From Methylobacterium sp. WL1 (lineage in GTDB: Bacteria > Pseudomonadota > Alphaproteobacteria > Rhizobiales > Beijerinckiaceae), in NCBI RefSeq assembly GCF_008000895.1, contig NZ_CP042823.1:1302001-1366000 (forward strand): DNA of 64,000 nt, written 5' to 3'. Numbering within the stretch: position 1 is the first letter of the stretch; each line of letters opens with the position of its first letter. Shown here piece after piece: positions 1 to 7,123 of this stretch. A program made the position numbers and the translations under genes. The notes beneath the pieces are model-generated. The model saw only the letters and a list, made by a program, of their open reading frames with translations. It made no database searches and was not told the DNA's origin.

Positions 1-79
1 CATCCCGAGGTCGGCATCCTCGGTGACGTTCCAGGGGTCCCAGCCGTGCAGCGACCGCAGCACCCGTGTGCGTAGGTGC
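1..79 (-). pseudogene. GT2 glycosyltransferase, downstream fragment cut off by the IS element
   Basis: Read on the minus strand, this fragment continues the glycosyltransferase that starts at 5451. Across the 10-bp target duplication the frame resumes as HLRTRVLRSLHGWDPWNVTE followed by DADLGM. That is the GGWDP...TEDADLG acceptor-side signature of processive family-2 glycosyltransferases, so it carries the ED pair expected for the catalytic base. The gene runs off the left edge of the window, so its C-terminal membrane part is not visible. Translation from the upstream half cannot reach it because the insertion adds about 4.15 kb and a stop codon. Confidence 0.85.
70..79. repeat. Target-site duplication, left copy (partner 4231-4240)
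   Basis: GCGTAGGTGC lies directly outside the left inverted repeat and is repeated exactly at 4231-4240 outside the right one. IS1595-family elements usually duplicate 8 bp. The 10-bp identity may include two chance matches at the ends. Confidence 0.9.
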
Positions 80-102
80 GGCCTTATGGAGCAAATGCAC
101 CA
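80..102. repeat. Terminal inverted repeat, left end of the IS1595-family element
   Basis: This 23-bp sequence begins GGCCTTATGGAGC and ends ATGCACCA. Its exact reverse complement is at 4208-4230. Confidence 0.9.
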
Positions 103-103
103 G

Positions 104-137
104 ATATGATGGCTTACGCCATCATATGCGGTGCTTA
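104..137. promoter_or_regulatory. Inverted repeat and copy 1 of the element's repeated motif
   Basis: ATATGATGGC (104-113), a 4-nt spacer TTAC and GCCATCATAT (118-127) form a perfect 10-bp inverted repeat just inside the left end. The right arm begins a motif (GCCATCATATGCGGTGC, 118-134) that recurs as close variants at 1543, 1587 and 4165, next to other genes of the element. It could be an operator or a transposase/host-factor site. No binding protein can be named from sequence alone. Confidence 0.55.
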
Positions 138-228
138 GCTGAAGGCCAAGCAGGAGAACACGAGGTGAGTTCACAGGAAGGCGTTTGGCGCACTCGCCAC
201 GCTGGAAGTTGCGCGGCATCTTGGCCGG

Positions 229-1290
229 ATGCTGAAGCTCCGCAACACGGTCATCGCCGCGCTAGGGCTTGCGTTCACGGCGCTCGTTCAAGCCGTCATC
301 GTTCCGTTGTTCAGAAAGGCGGTCGCGGCAATTTACGACACCGAGGTGCAAGACGCCTGGAAGGACGGCGCGCACCCGCTGATCGCGCACCTGTGGAGCG
401 GTGCGGCCACCATGCTTGAGTGGCTGAACACCTTTTGGGGCGGGGCGCTTTTCACGCTTGCCATTATTTTTGTTGGCGAGATTTCGGCTGTCTTTCATCG
501 GCGGCGGCGCGGCAAGTTAGTGACCCAGCCGCGCTTTGAGGCTGATGCCGCATCCACAGAGGCTTCTTCGGTTGCTCAGCCCGAAGCGGAGCTGCCACCC
601 ACCGCGAGGCCAGCAGCCGACTTGATGTTGCTACCTCCGACGCGGACTTATTCCCTGGTCTGGGATGCGCCACAAGATATGCAGATAATTACAACGCCAG
701 ATTGGCATCCGACAGAGCCAGAACAGACGACGACACGCTTGCCTGTGTTCGCACTAAAAAACCTTGGCAGCGTCGTAGCTAAAGACGTGCAGATCATATG
801 GGAGTGCGATGAGATTAATCTCCCAGCTTTGCAAGCGGCACCCCGCATAGCTAGTTTTTACGGTCGTGCTCAGGGGCAAATGTTTATGTTGACCAGCCCC
901 TTGGGTGAGACGATACGAGAAGCTGGGACAGCATTTCTCTCACAAATCAGTTCTAGTTTTCCGTATGTCGCCCCGCAAATCGACAATTATTCGGCTATCG
1001 CTGTAGACATGCCCTCGCAGATCTACTCATGTGCCGAGCTATTTTTTGTTGCTGTATTGCCGGATCACCAAGCGTTTAATGCAGCCGAATTTAGCTTTAG
1101 GGTAACGATCAGGTGGAAGGAAGATCTTGGCACAGCAGAAGCTCAATTTGCAGTCCAAGCAGTTCCCCATAGTTCACGAACGGGCTCACTGATTGTCATT
1201 GACGACAAACTTCGTCCTGATACCTTGGTCAAAGGCACGGTAAAATTTGCCGTGACCAGTTTACAGGAAGCCGCCCTAATCAATCCTTAG
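229..1290 (+). CDS. Passenger membrane protein of unknown function
   Basis: I do not recognise this 353-residue protein. Two hydrophobic helices (about residues 7-28 and 65-90) are followed by a basic stop-transfer stretch (HRRRRGK). A low-complexity Ala/Glu/Pro linker comes next (about 97-127), then a soluble domain of some 220 residues with alternating beta-type segments. That layout suggests a small inner-membrane anchor with a large cytoplasmic beta-rich domain. The start is uncertain because no strong ribosome site precedes the ATG. The gene converges with the DUF6471 gene, overlapping its end by 15 bp. The second half uses more AT-rich codons than host genes. It may be element cargo with a sensing or effector role, but nothing in the sequence assigns one. 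Confidence 0.6.
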   Translation: MLKLRNTVIAALGLAFTALVQAVIVPLFRKAVAAIYDTEVQDAWKDGAHPLIAHLWSGAATMLEWLNTFWGGALFTLAIIFVGEISAVFHRRRRGKLVTQPRFEADAASTEASSVAQPEAELPPTARPAADLMLLPPTRTYSLVWDAPQDMQIITTPDWHPTEPEQTTTRLPVFALKNLGSVVAKDVQIIWECDEINLPALQAAPRIASFYGRAQGQMFMLTSPLGETIREAGTAFLSQISSSFPYVAPQIDNYSAIAVDMPSQIYSCAELFFVAVLPDHQAFNAAEFSFRVTIRWKEDLGTAEAQFAVQAVPHSSRTGSLIVIDDKLRPDTLVKGTVKFAVTSLQEAALINP

Positions 1291-1521
1291 TTCTTTAGAG
1301 CCGACAGCCGTCAAACATTGCAGGAAAAACACTGCTGTAAATTTCCCACGAGCCATCTTGTTGCGGATGTTCGGCTCCGTCTCCTTCACGCCAACGGCTG
1401 CGAGCTTATCCACGAGCTGCGCATAGGTCACGCCCTTCCGCTTCAGCTCAGCTTTCAGGATCGCCTTCACCTTGCCGTCCCACGCCTCATCCGGCGCGTG
1501 GGTCGTGTCATCCGTCGTCAT
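1276..1521 (-). CDS. DUF6471 domain protein (small, probably helix-turn-helix)
   Basis: This 81-residue protein begins at an ATG preceded by GAGGG at good spacing. The core (WDGKVKAILKAELKRKGVTY, then a YAQLVDKLAAVGV helix pair and RNKMARGKF) matches the DUF6471 pattern as I remember it. That family consists of short helical proteins common in Hyphomicrobiales and on mobile elements, with a Cro-like helix-turn-helix character. It is divergent from the transposase gene. The roughly 100-bp intergenic region holds two copies of the element's repeated motif. A role as repressor of the transposase and of its own gene is plausible but inferred. Confidence 0.65.
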   Translation of the reverse strand: MTTDDTTHAPDEAWDGKVKAILKAELKRKGVTYAQLVDKLAAVGVKETEPNIRNKMARGKFTAVFFLQCLTAVGSKELRID

Positions 1522-1542
1522 GCATCCCTCGCAATGGCTCAT

Positions 1543-1603
1543 GCCATCATACGCGATGCTTTTGCACTTGACTACGGTGCGATTATGCCATCATATGCGA
1601 TGC
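1543..1603. promoter_or_regulatory. Two copies of a 17-bp motif between the DUF6471 and transposase genes
   Basis: GCCATCATACGCGATGC (1543-1559) and GCCATCATATGCGATGC (1587-1603) lie 44 bp apart, centre to centre, in the divergent promoter region. Read on the minus strand each contains TATGAT, a good -10-like hexamer; the plus strand has TTGACT at 1568-1573. The same motif occurs at 118 and, degenerate, at 4165. This arrangement fits an operator pair controlling both genes. Confidence 0.5.
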
Positions 1604-1624
1604 ATAAGCACCGGACGCGATGGC

Positions 1625-2590
1625 ATGTCCTCCCACTTCCTCCTCTCAGCCCAGGCCCGCACCCTCTCGCTTAAGGCGATCTACAAGGGTGGCGAGGACA
1701 CAGCTTACATGACCTTCCGGCGCCTTCGTTGGCCCGAGACGGACGGTGAGCCCGTTTGCCCGAAGTGCGGCTGCCTGGACCACTACAACATCAGCACGCG
1801 CCGCCGCTTCAAGTGCGCTGGTTGCGGCACGCAGTTCAGCGTCACGAGCGGGACAATCTTCGCCAGCCGCAAGCTGTCCTTCATGGACCTGTGCGCCGGC
1901 ATCGCGATCTTCGTGAACGCGGTGAAGGGATTGTCTGCGCTCCAGCTCGGCCGCGATCTGGACGTGTCCTACAAGACCGCCTTCGTCCTGGCGCACAAGC
2001 TGCGCGAGGCGCTGTCGGCTGAGAACAAGGGCGCCACGCTGGCGGGCGAAGTCGAGATCGATGGCGCCTACTTCGGCGGCACTGTGCGCCCCGAGAACCG
2101 CAAGGAGGACCGCAAGGACCGCCGCCTCAAGGAGCACCAGAGCACCGAGCGCCGTGTCGTCATCGTCATGCGTGAGCGCCTTGGTCGCACCCTCACGTTC
2201 GTCGCCAAGCGCGAGGCCGAGGGCGTGGCGCTGGCCGAGACGCACGTCGCCAAGGGTACGAAGGTGTACGCTGACGAGGCGACGCATTGGGACGACCTTG
2301 AGTCTTCGTTCCCCGACGCGGGCCGCATCAATCACAGCGAGGCGTACTCGGCTGACGGTGCCAACACCAATCAGGCCGAGAGCTACTTCGCCCGCCTCCG
2401 TCGCATGGTGAGCGGCCAGCACCACTTCGTAACCGCTCGCTATCTTCACCAGTACGCGGCCGAAGCGGCTTGGAAGGAGGACTTCCGCCGCCTCGACAAC
2501 GGCCGGGCGTTCAATCGCGTGATCCGGCTGGCGATGGCGTCAGGCGTGAGCCGGGATTGGAAGGGCTACTGGCAACGACGTGAGGCCTAG
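1625..2590 (+). CDS. IS1595-family (ISXO2-like) transposase
   Basis: This 321-residue transposase would catalyse movement of the 80-4230 element. The N-terminus holds a zinc ribbon (CPKC at 45-48, CAGC at 64-67) that should bind the inverted repeats. The DDE-type core follows: the first Asp in EIDGAYFGG (D146), the second in YADEAT (D217), and the NTNQAESYF region near 247-255 that carries the third catalytic position in this family. The chosen ATG gives the usual family length; a longer in-frame extension upstream would read through the promoter motifs. The frame is intact, so the element may be autonomous. Confidence 0.92.
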   Translation: MSSHFLLSAQARTLSLKAIYKGGEDTAYMTFRRLRWPETDGEPVCPKCGCLDHYNISTRRRFKCAGCGTQFSVTSGTIFASRKLSFMDLCAGIAIFVNAVKGLSALQLGRDLDVSYKTAFVLAHKLREALSAENKGATLAGEVEIDGAYFGGTVRPENRKEDRKDRRLKEHQSTERRVVIVMRERLGRTLTFVAKREAEGVALAETHVAKGTKVYADEATHWDDLESSFPDAGRINHSEAYSADGANTNQAESYFARLRRMVSGQHHFVTARYLHQYAAEAAWKEDFRRLDNGRAFNRVIRLAMASGVSRDWKGYWQRREA

Positions 2591-2774
2591 GCCCGAATAA
2601 CAGCTAGGAGAATGCCGCAATACATTTTCCGGCACCATATTGCGAAGCCCTGGCCGCCTGCCTTAGAGAGCTTTTCTAAATCAGTAGGCACTCCATCGCA
2701 CTGCTAACGATCTGCGCGATAAAGCGTAGGCGCATTAAGAAATTTGCCTACGAGATCAACAACAGAAGCGTGCC

Positions 2775-3230
2775 GTGCCGAATTCGATAACTAACGCACT
2801 CAGTTGGACTGGGGTGGCCGCAAAAAAATGCTGGGTTTCCATACTCTCAGTTTCGTTCAAGATTGGTGTTTGCCTCATAAGCATCAGCGCAACACTGCTG
2901 CTGCCGTGCCTTCCGCTTATGATAGAATGGCTTAGAGACGGGCACATGAAAAGTGACACCATTTCTATTACGGCAACTGTATTAGCATCGGCGCTTATAT
3001 TCACAACAGAGCATCCGCTATTATTTTTTGCATACTTGGTTTTGTTTATTGCTAACTTCTTGCTTAGCACTGTAGGAGGACCATCAGCGGCGGCTTGGCT
3101 TGAACACTACGCAGGAACTTTGTTGATTGCGGTATGTTTTCTGCACGCTTGTGAAAGATTTTTCTGGCACTGTGTCCTAGACCGACCATTCCCAGATAGG
3201 GTACGGTTTACCAAGGCGTCAGGCGAGTAA
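2775..3230 (+). CDS. Small passenger membrane protein, unknown
   Basis: This 151-residue protein has three to four hydrophobic segments: about residues 22-50, 65-95 and 108-128. The last segments hold two Cys residues (CFLHACERFFWHC). I recognise no family. The proposed start is a GTG with no convincing ribosome site, so the N-terminus is uncertain. The AT-rich composition contrasts sharply with the surrounding GC-rich chromosome and even with the transposase gene. It ends 13 bp before the next passenger gene, so the two are probably co-transcribed and act together. Confidence 0.55.
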   Translation: MPNSITNALSWTGVAAKKCWVSILSVSFKIGVCLISISATLLLPCLPLMIEWLRDGHMKSDTISITATVLASALIFTTEHPLLFFAYLVLFIANFLLSTVGGPSAAAWLEHYAGTLLIAVCFLHACERFFWHCVLDRPFPDRVRFTKASGE

Positions 3231-3243
3231 GGAGGAGGTCATC

Positions 3244-3618
3244 ATGATTGAGTTTTTTGATAGCGCCAAATTCCTTGCTGGCACTGAAGTAGCCGCAATA
3301 GCAGCTTCTGCTTTAAGCTTTGTATCGGTTCTTTATTCAATCTTGGCTAGTATTTTTGGGCTGCGTGCAAAGAAACATGCGCGATTAGCCATCTTGAGGG
3401 CCAAAAAAGAGGCGCGAGACGCCCGAGTGAGAACTTTGCTGACTTCTGACTACAAAGAAAAGTTTTCTGAAAAAGACCTAATACTTCTGCGAAAAATAAT
3501 CGCCAAGGACGAAGTAACGGTTACGGCAAAAGATCTGCAATATATAGATCATGGGCTAAACCAATCCAATCGGGATGGGGTTCAGAGATACGCTAGGGAT
3601 TTATTGAGCGCGGCTTAG
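3244..3618 (+). CDS. Small passenger protein with one membrane helix and a basic tail, unknown
   Basis: This 124-residue protein starts at an ATG with a near-perfect ribosome site (AAGGAGGAGGTCATC). One hydrophobic segment (about residues 14-40, AAIAASALSFVSVLYSILAS) is followed by a strongly charged stretch rich in Lys/Arg (about 43-65). A soluble helical C-terminus then ends in DGVQRYARDLLSAA. It resembles a single-pass membrane anchor with a cytoplasmic domain. No family is recognised. Close spacing to 2775-3230 and shared AT-rich composition make them a likely functional pair. Confidence 0.65.
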   Translation: MIEFFDSAKFLAGTEVAAIAASALSFVSVLYSILASIFGLRAKKHARLAILRAKKEARDARVRTLLTSDYKEKFSEKDLILLRKIIAKDEVTVTAKDLQYIDHGLNQSNRDGVQRYARDLLSAA

Positions 3619-3726
3619 TTTTATATGCTCAGCTCATAGGGCGACGGATTTTATCAAGTTTGCGTATACTTTTAATGCGCATCGCCTGCGCGCTCAAGAA
3701 GTTGCACGCGGAGCCGATGCGGCGGG

Positions 3727-4161
3727 TTACTCAGGACGCCAAAGGCACGTCCCCCGATCATAACCCGCGGCTGCGACCAGCTTGCCCGCCCGCATCATCC
3801 GCAGGGCCTTGCTCGTGCGCTTCACAACGTCGCTCAGGAGCCGCTTATCGGGCGCCGAGCGGCCTTCGACGCCGCAGATGCGTTCGGCTAGCTCTCGTGT
3901 GCTCAGCGGCCTCTCTGAGCCCCGTAGCTCCTTCAGGATGAAGCTGCGCAGCTCGTTCCGGTAGAACAGGACGATGCGCTCGGATCGGGCCGTGCGGTTC
4001 TCTAACTCGCCTTGGTAGCCGAGGGAGTCGAGGACGCGATCTATCGCTTCCACGTCAGTCTGTACGCTCGCCATGCGCTCTCGCATGGTGGCGGCTTCGT
4101 CCTGTAGCTCCTGACGACGCTTCAGGAGACCGGAGATGGCGAGGGCGTAGGGTTCCGACAT
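3727..4161 (-). CDS. Passenger protein: coiled coil plus winged-helix-like C-terminus, unknown
   Basis: This 144-residue protein begins at an ATG about 45 bp inside the right inverted repeat. Residues about 10-50 (LLKRRQELQDEAATMRERMA and onward) should form a coiled coil. The C-terminal 80 residues (LRSFILKELRGSERPLSTRE, then ELAERICGV and the LLSDVVKRTSKALRMM helix) resemble a winged-helix DNA-binding domain. GC content is host-like, unlike the adjacent membrane genes. It could bind the element ends or regulate the cargo. That role is inference from position and fold only. Confidence 0.6.
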   Translation of the reverse strand: MSEPYALAISGLLKRRQELQDEAATMRERMASVQTDVEAIDRVLDSLGYQGELENRTARSERIVLFYRNELRSFILKELRGSERPLSTRELAERICGVEGRSAPDKRLLSDVVKRTSKALRMMRAGKLVAAAGYDRGTCLWRPE

Positions 4162-4164
4162 TTT

Positions 4165-4188
4165 GCCATCATAGACGATGGCGTATGC
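4165..4188. promoter_or_regulatory. Degenerate copy of the element's repeated motif upstream of 3727-4161
   Basis: GCCATCATAGACGATGGC (4165-4182) starts with the same GCCATCATA as the copies at 118, 1543 and 1587. It also forms an inverted repeat (GCCATC/GATGGC). It lies directly upstream of the minus-strand gene that starts at 4161. Confidence 0.45.
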
Positions 4189-4194
4189 ATTGAC

Positions 4195-5451
4195 CTAGGC
4201 CGCTTTTTGGTGCATTTGCTCCATAAGGCCGCGTAGGTGCATCGATGTGCCCCCGAGGGGGACCGGCACGTCGAGGCGCGCGAGCGCCGGGTTGAGCACG
4301 TCGAACAGGCCTGCGTATTCGAGCGCGAAGGCCCGGGCCAGACGGGAATCGCCGGCATTGTCGATCACGAGGCGGCCCTGCAGGCAGGCGGTCCTCTCGG
4401 GCAGGCGCGCGAACAGCGTCGCGGCCAGCCTCAGCTGCCCGGGATCGGGCACGTCCTCGGCGTCGTAGACCGTGAGCAGGGCGCCGCGGGCGAGCGGCAG
4501 GGCGGCATTGAGCGCCCGCGGCTTGGTGCGGGGTGCCCCCGGCGGCACCGTGATCACCTCGAACCGGGCCGGCAGGGCGATCGGCGCCAGGGCCGCCGCG
4601 GTCTCGGCATCGTCCGCCTCGATCAGCAGCTTGATGTCGAGCTTCGCCGCCGGATAGTCGAGGGCGGCGAGTCCCCGAATCAGGTCGGGCACCACCGCCG
4701 CCTCGCGGTGGAGGGCGACGAGCACCGTGTAGACCGGCAGGTTGGCGTCGACGAGCAGGTCAACGGCCTCGGCCGCCACCGGCGCCGCGATGATCGCCGC
4801 GGCGAGCCGGACCGTCGTCATCGCCAGGAACAGGGCCTGCCCGGTCAGCGTCACGGCGCGGGCGATGGGCGGCGGCAGCACCGAGAACAGGCAGAACCCC
4901 GCGATCAGCACGAGCACGAGGAGCAGCAGCCACCGGCTCGCGGGCTCGGACGGCACGGACCGTTCGGGCGCGTGCCGCCGCAGATCCTGCGCCGCGTGAT
5001 CCGCCACCGCCCCCGGAATCGCGGCGAACACCGCCTCGCGCAGGTGCGTCGGGCTGGTGATCGCCGGCATCGCGACGCGGCGCGGCCCGTCGAGAAGCTC
5101 GGCGATCAGCCGGCCACGGGGCGCCAGCACGCAGGCGGCGACGGACCCGAGGGCCAGGGGCGCGAGCCCGGCGACCAGGCTGTCGGGGAAGCGCAACCCC
5201 AGGCCGAACGGGATCGGACCGACGAGGAACGGGGCGCCGAGGCGCCGGGCCAGGGCGCGGTAATAGGCCGTCTCCTCCATCAGCCCGGCATTCAGCAGCG
5301 CGGTCGCCGCATCGGTCCCGGCGGCGGCGGCGTCCCGGGCCGCCCGGGTCAGGAGGCGGGCATCGATCCCCTCGGCGCGCAGGAACGCGATCTCCGGCGG
5401 CAGGGACATCGTCGGGGCGATCGAGGCCGTGGGCAGGCGCTGCACCGACAT
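4195..5451 (-). pseudogene. GT2 glycosyltransferase, N-terminal part interrupted by the IS element
   Basis: This is the upstream part of a membrane glycosyltransferase of family 2. I chose the ATG at 5451 because GGGGGAG sits 7 bp upstream. Residues about 15-170 resemble the N-terminal domain seen in type II secretion ATPases (MshEN-like, ending EETAYYRALARRLGAPFL). Two membrane helices follow (about 192-240). The GT-A domain then shows EADDAET and the DAEDVPDPGQ metal-binding region. Host sequence stops at the target duplication after about codon 405; the last 11 codons (GLMEQMHQKAA) are read from the IS end. The missing acceptor-site half lies at 1-79. The encoded protein should be inactive. 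It was probably an exopolysaccharide or cell-envelope glycan synthase. Confidence 0.85.
4208..4230. repeat. Terminal inverted repeat, right end of the IS1595-family element
   Basis: Exact 23-bp reverse complement of the left end at 80-102. The following GCGTAGGTGC (4231-4240) is the right copy of the target duplication. Confidence 0.9.
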
Positions 5452-5495
5452 GCCGACGCTCCCCCGGCAGCCCCAGGACGTGGTAGGGGAGGGGC

Positions 5496-6449
5496 GTGAG
5501 CCAGACCCCGTTCCCGTCCTCCGAAAGGAGCATCGCCGCATTTCCGCCGTCAAGGGCGGGCGGAGCGCGATCCGCGCTCGCTTTCGCCATGCTCGCCTTG
5601 GCTGCGCTCGCAGCCCTGGCCTGGGGCGGATCGCGGCCCGCCTGTGCGGCGGCGACCGCCGCGCCACAGGAGGCGACGCCCTCCGTGACGGTCCCGGATT
5701 TCTGGAATCCGCGCAGCCGCGGCGAGCGGATCGAGGCGCCCCAGACCGGCCGCGCCGTTCGATTCCTGACCGACGACGAGTTCCCGCCGCTGCACTTCGC
5801 AGGCCCGGACGGCAACCCGACCGGCTTCGTGGTCGAGCTCGCCCGGGCGGTGTGCGAGAAACTGACGATCACCTGCACGGTGCAGGCGCGCCGCTTCGAC
5901 ACCCTGCTGGACGCCCTGGACAGCCGCCAGGGCGACGTGATCGCGGCCGCCATCCCGCTGACCGCGCCCGTGCGTGAGAAATTCCTGGCGACGCGCCCGT
6001 ATTTCCGCTGGCCGGCGCGCTTCGCCGCGCGGGCCGACAAGGGCCTGCCAGTCCCCTCGGCGGCGGCGCTCGCCGGACGCAGCGTCGGAGTGATGGGCGG
6101 CAGTGCGCACGCGGCCTACCTCAAGGCGTTCTTCCCCAAAGCCGTCCCGAAGGAGTTCCTCGACCTCGCGGCCGCCGAGGGCGCGCTCAAGCGCGGCGAG
6201 ATCGACTACCTGTTCGCCGACGGCCTCAACCTCGCCCTCTATGTCGGCGGCCAGGAGGCGGAGGCTTGCTGCGCCCTGATCGGCGGCGACTACCTGGAGA
6301 ACCGCTATTTCGGCGAGGGCATCGGGCTGATCACCCGCCCGGAGGACGCCGCCCTCTCCCGGGCGCTGGACGACGCGCTCCAGCGGGTCTGGGACGACGG
6401 AAAGTACACCGAGCTATACCTGCGGTTCTTCCCGGTGAGCCCGTTCTGA
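5496..6449 (+). CDS. ABC transporter substrate-binding protein, family 3
   Basis: This 317-residue protein has an N-terminal hydrophobic export signal (about residues 25-52, ending ACAAATA). The periplasmic binding protein family 3 fold follows: RFLTDDEFPPLHFAGPDGNP at the start of lobe 1, then GFVVELARAVCEKL, and a lobe-2 entry SVGVMGGSAHAAYL. A C-terminal DGKYTELYLRFFP helix is typical of amino-acid binding proteins. The GTG start has GGGGAGGGG just upstream. It is divergent from the broken glycosyltransferase with a 44-bp gap. No permease or ATPase genes are adjacent, so it is an orphan component or a sensor. Confidence 0.8.
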   Translation: MSQTPFPSSERSIAAFPPSRAGGARSALAFAMLALAALAALAWGGSRPACAAATAAPQEATPSVTVPDFWNPRSRGERIEAPQTGRAVRFLTDDEFPPLHFAGPDGNPTGFVVELARAVCEKLTITCTVQARRFDTLLDALDSRQGDVIAAAIPLTAPVREKFLATRPYFRWPARFAARADKGLPVPSAAALAGRSVGVMGGSAHAAYLKAFFPKAVPKEFLDLAAAEGALKRGEIDYLFADGLNLALYVGGQEAEACCALIGGDYLENRYFGEGIGLITRPEDAALSRALDDALQRVWDDGKYTELYLRFFPVSPF

Positions 6450-6516
6450 GAGGCTTCCGTCGCGGCAGCGCATCGGTGACCCTGCCCGGCAACGGGTTCG
6501 CCGAAAGGACCGAGGC

Positions 6517-6735
6517 ATGACGGATAAGGCGGTAGCGCAGGCTCAAACCCTCGCCCCGGAGGTGCAGGACGAGATCGCCCGCCTGATGCTGGCCTTCGTC
6601 GGCGAGGACGCACCGCTCGACCAATTCACCCCGGAGGAGAAGGCGGAACTCGACGCATCCGAGGCGGCAGCGGCGGGTGGCGACCTCGCGACGGAATCGG
6701 AGGTACGCGCCATCTGGGACAGACATGGCCTGTGA
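6517..6735 (+). CDS. Small antitoxin-like protein
   Basis: This 72-residue acidic protein is mostly helical (LAPEVQDEIARLMLAFVGED, then FTPEEKAELDASEAAAAGGD) and ends VRAIWDRHGL. Such short proteins, with a C-terminus reading ...EVRAIWAKHG, commonly precede RelE/ParE-type toxins in Hyphomicrobiales. AGGACCGAGG before the ATG is a good ribosome site. Its stop overlaps the GTG of the toxin gene (GTGA at 6732-6735), the usual coupled arrangement. The toxin frame is broken, so the pair may now be inactive. Confidence 0.65.
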   Translation: MTDKAVAQAQTLAPEVQDEIARLMLAFVGEDAPLDQFTPEEKAELDASEAAAAGGDLATESEVRAIWDRHGL

Positions 6736-7009
6736 GGCTGCGCCTCACCCAGACCGCGGCATCGCAACCCGGCAAGGCTCTGGCCTACCTTGACCAGAAG
6801 AACCCGCAGGGCGCGCGCAAGGTACGACGGCGGCTTCGGGCGGCCATGGACCTTCTCCTGCGACACCCTTTGCAGGCTCCGTGACGGCCCGGCCCGGTGT
6901 CCGATGTCTCCAGGTACGTCCATACCCCTACGCGATCACGTATCACGTCGCGACAGATGAGATCGTCATCCTCGGCAGCCGGCATGCCGGGCGCCAGCCG
7001 CAGTCCTAA
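6732..7009 (+). pseudogene. RelE/ParE-family toxin, frameshifted
   Basis: The first frame gives VRLRLTQTAASQPGKALAYL, then ARKVRRRLRAAMDLLLRHP, and stops at 6881-6883. The same family continues in another frame as VRCLQVRPYPYAITYHVATD and EIVILGSRHAGRQPQ to the stop at 7009. The two pieces join into one ParE/RelE-like protein of about 92 residues (the RPYPY and IVILGxRH motifs are characteristic). One base change near 6880 would restore it. The shift is either true inactivation or a sequence error. Confidence 0.75.
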
Positions 7010-7123
7010 GAACCCACACGCGCCCCGAACGCCGCCGGGACGCCGGATTGCGCCGGCAGGCGTTCCGCTGGGGCTCGAACCGCTCTAGGGTGCGCGATCC
7101 CAGTGTATCTCAGTCCCCAGATC

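Larger units (their letters stand above)
80..4230 (+). mobile_element. IS1595-family insertion element with passenger genes
   Basis: The element is 4,151 bp and is bounded by perfect 23-bp inverted repeats (80-102 and 4208-4230, each starting GGCCTTATGG) and a 10-bp target duplication. Inside lie an ISXO2-like transposase (1625-2590) and five other genes: 229-1290, 1276-1521 (minus), 2775-3230, 3244-3618 and 3727-4161 (minus). Some IS1595 subgroups are known to carry passenger genes, which fits. The perfect ends, intact transposase and matching duplication suggest recent insertion. The passenger genes at 2690-3620 are visibly more AT-rich than the host, so the cargo probably came from another genome. 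Confidence 0.9.

Noticed and set aside
1646-2449. Long minus-strand open frame inside the transposase gene
   Set aside because: It is the antisense shadow of a well-supported transposase in GC-rich DNA; the translation is low-complexity with no family features.
4237-5499. Plus-strand 420-residue frame opposite the glycosyltransferase
   Set aside because: Arg/Gly/His-rich shadow of the real minus-strand gene, typical of high-GC antisense frames.
6732-7009. Selenocysteine read-through of the TGA in the ParE-like gene, prompted by tRNA-Sec in the window
   Set aside because: The sequence after the TGA in the same frame does not look like the toxin; the family continues in a different frame, so a frameshift explains it better.
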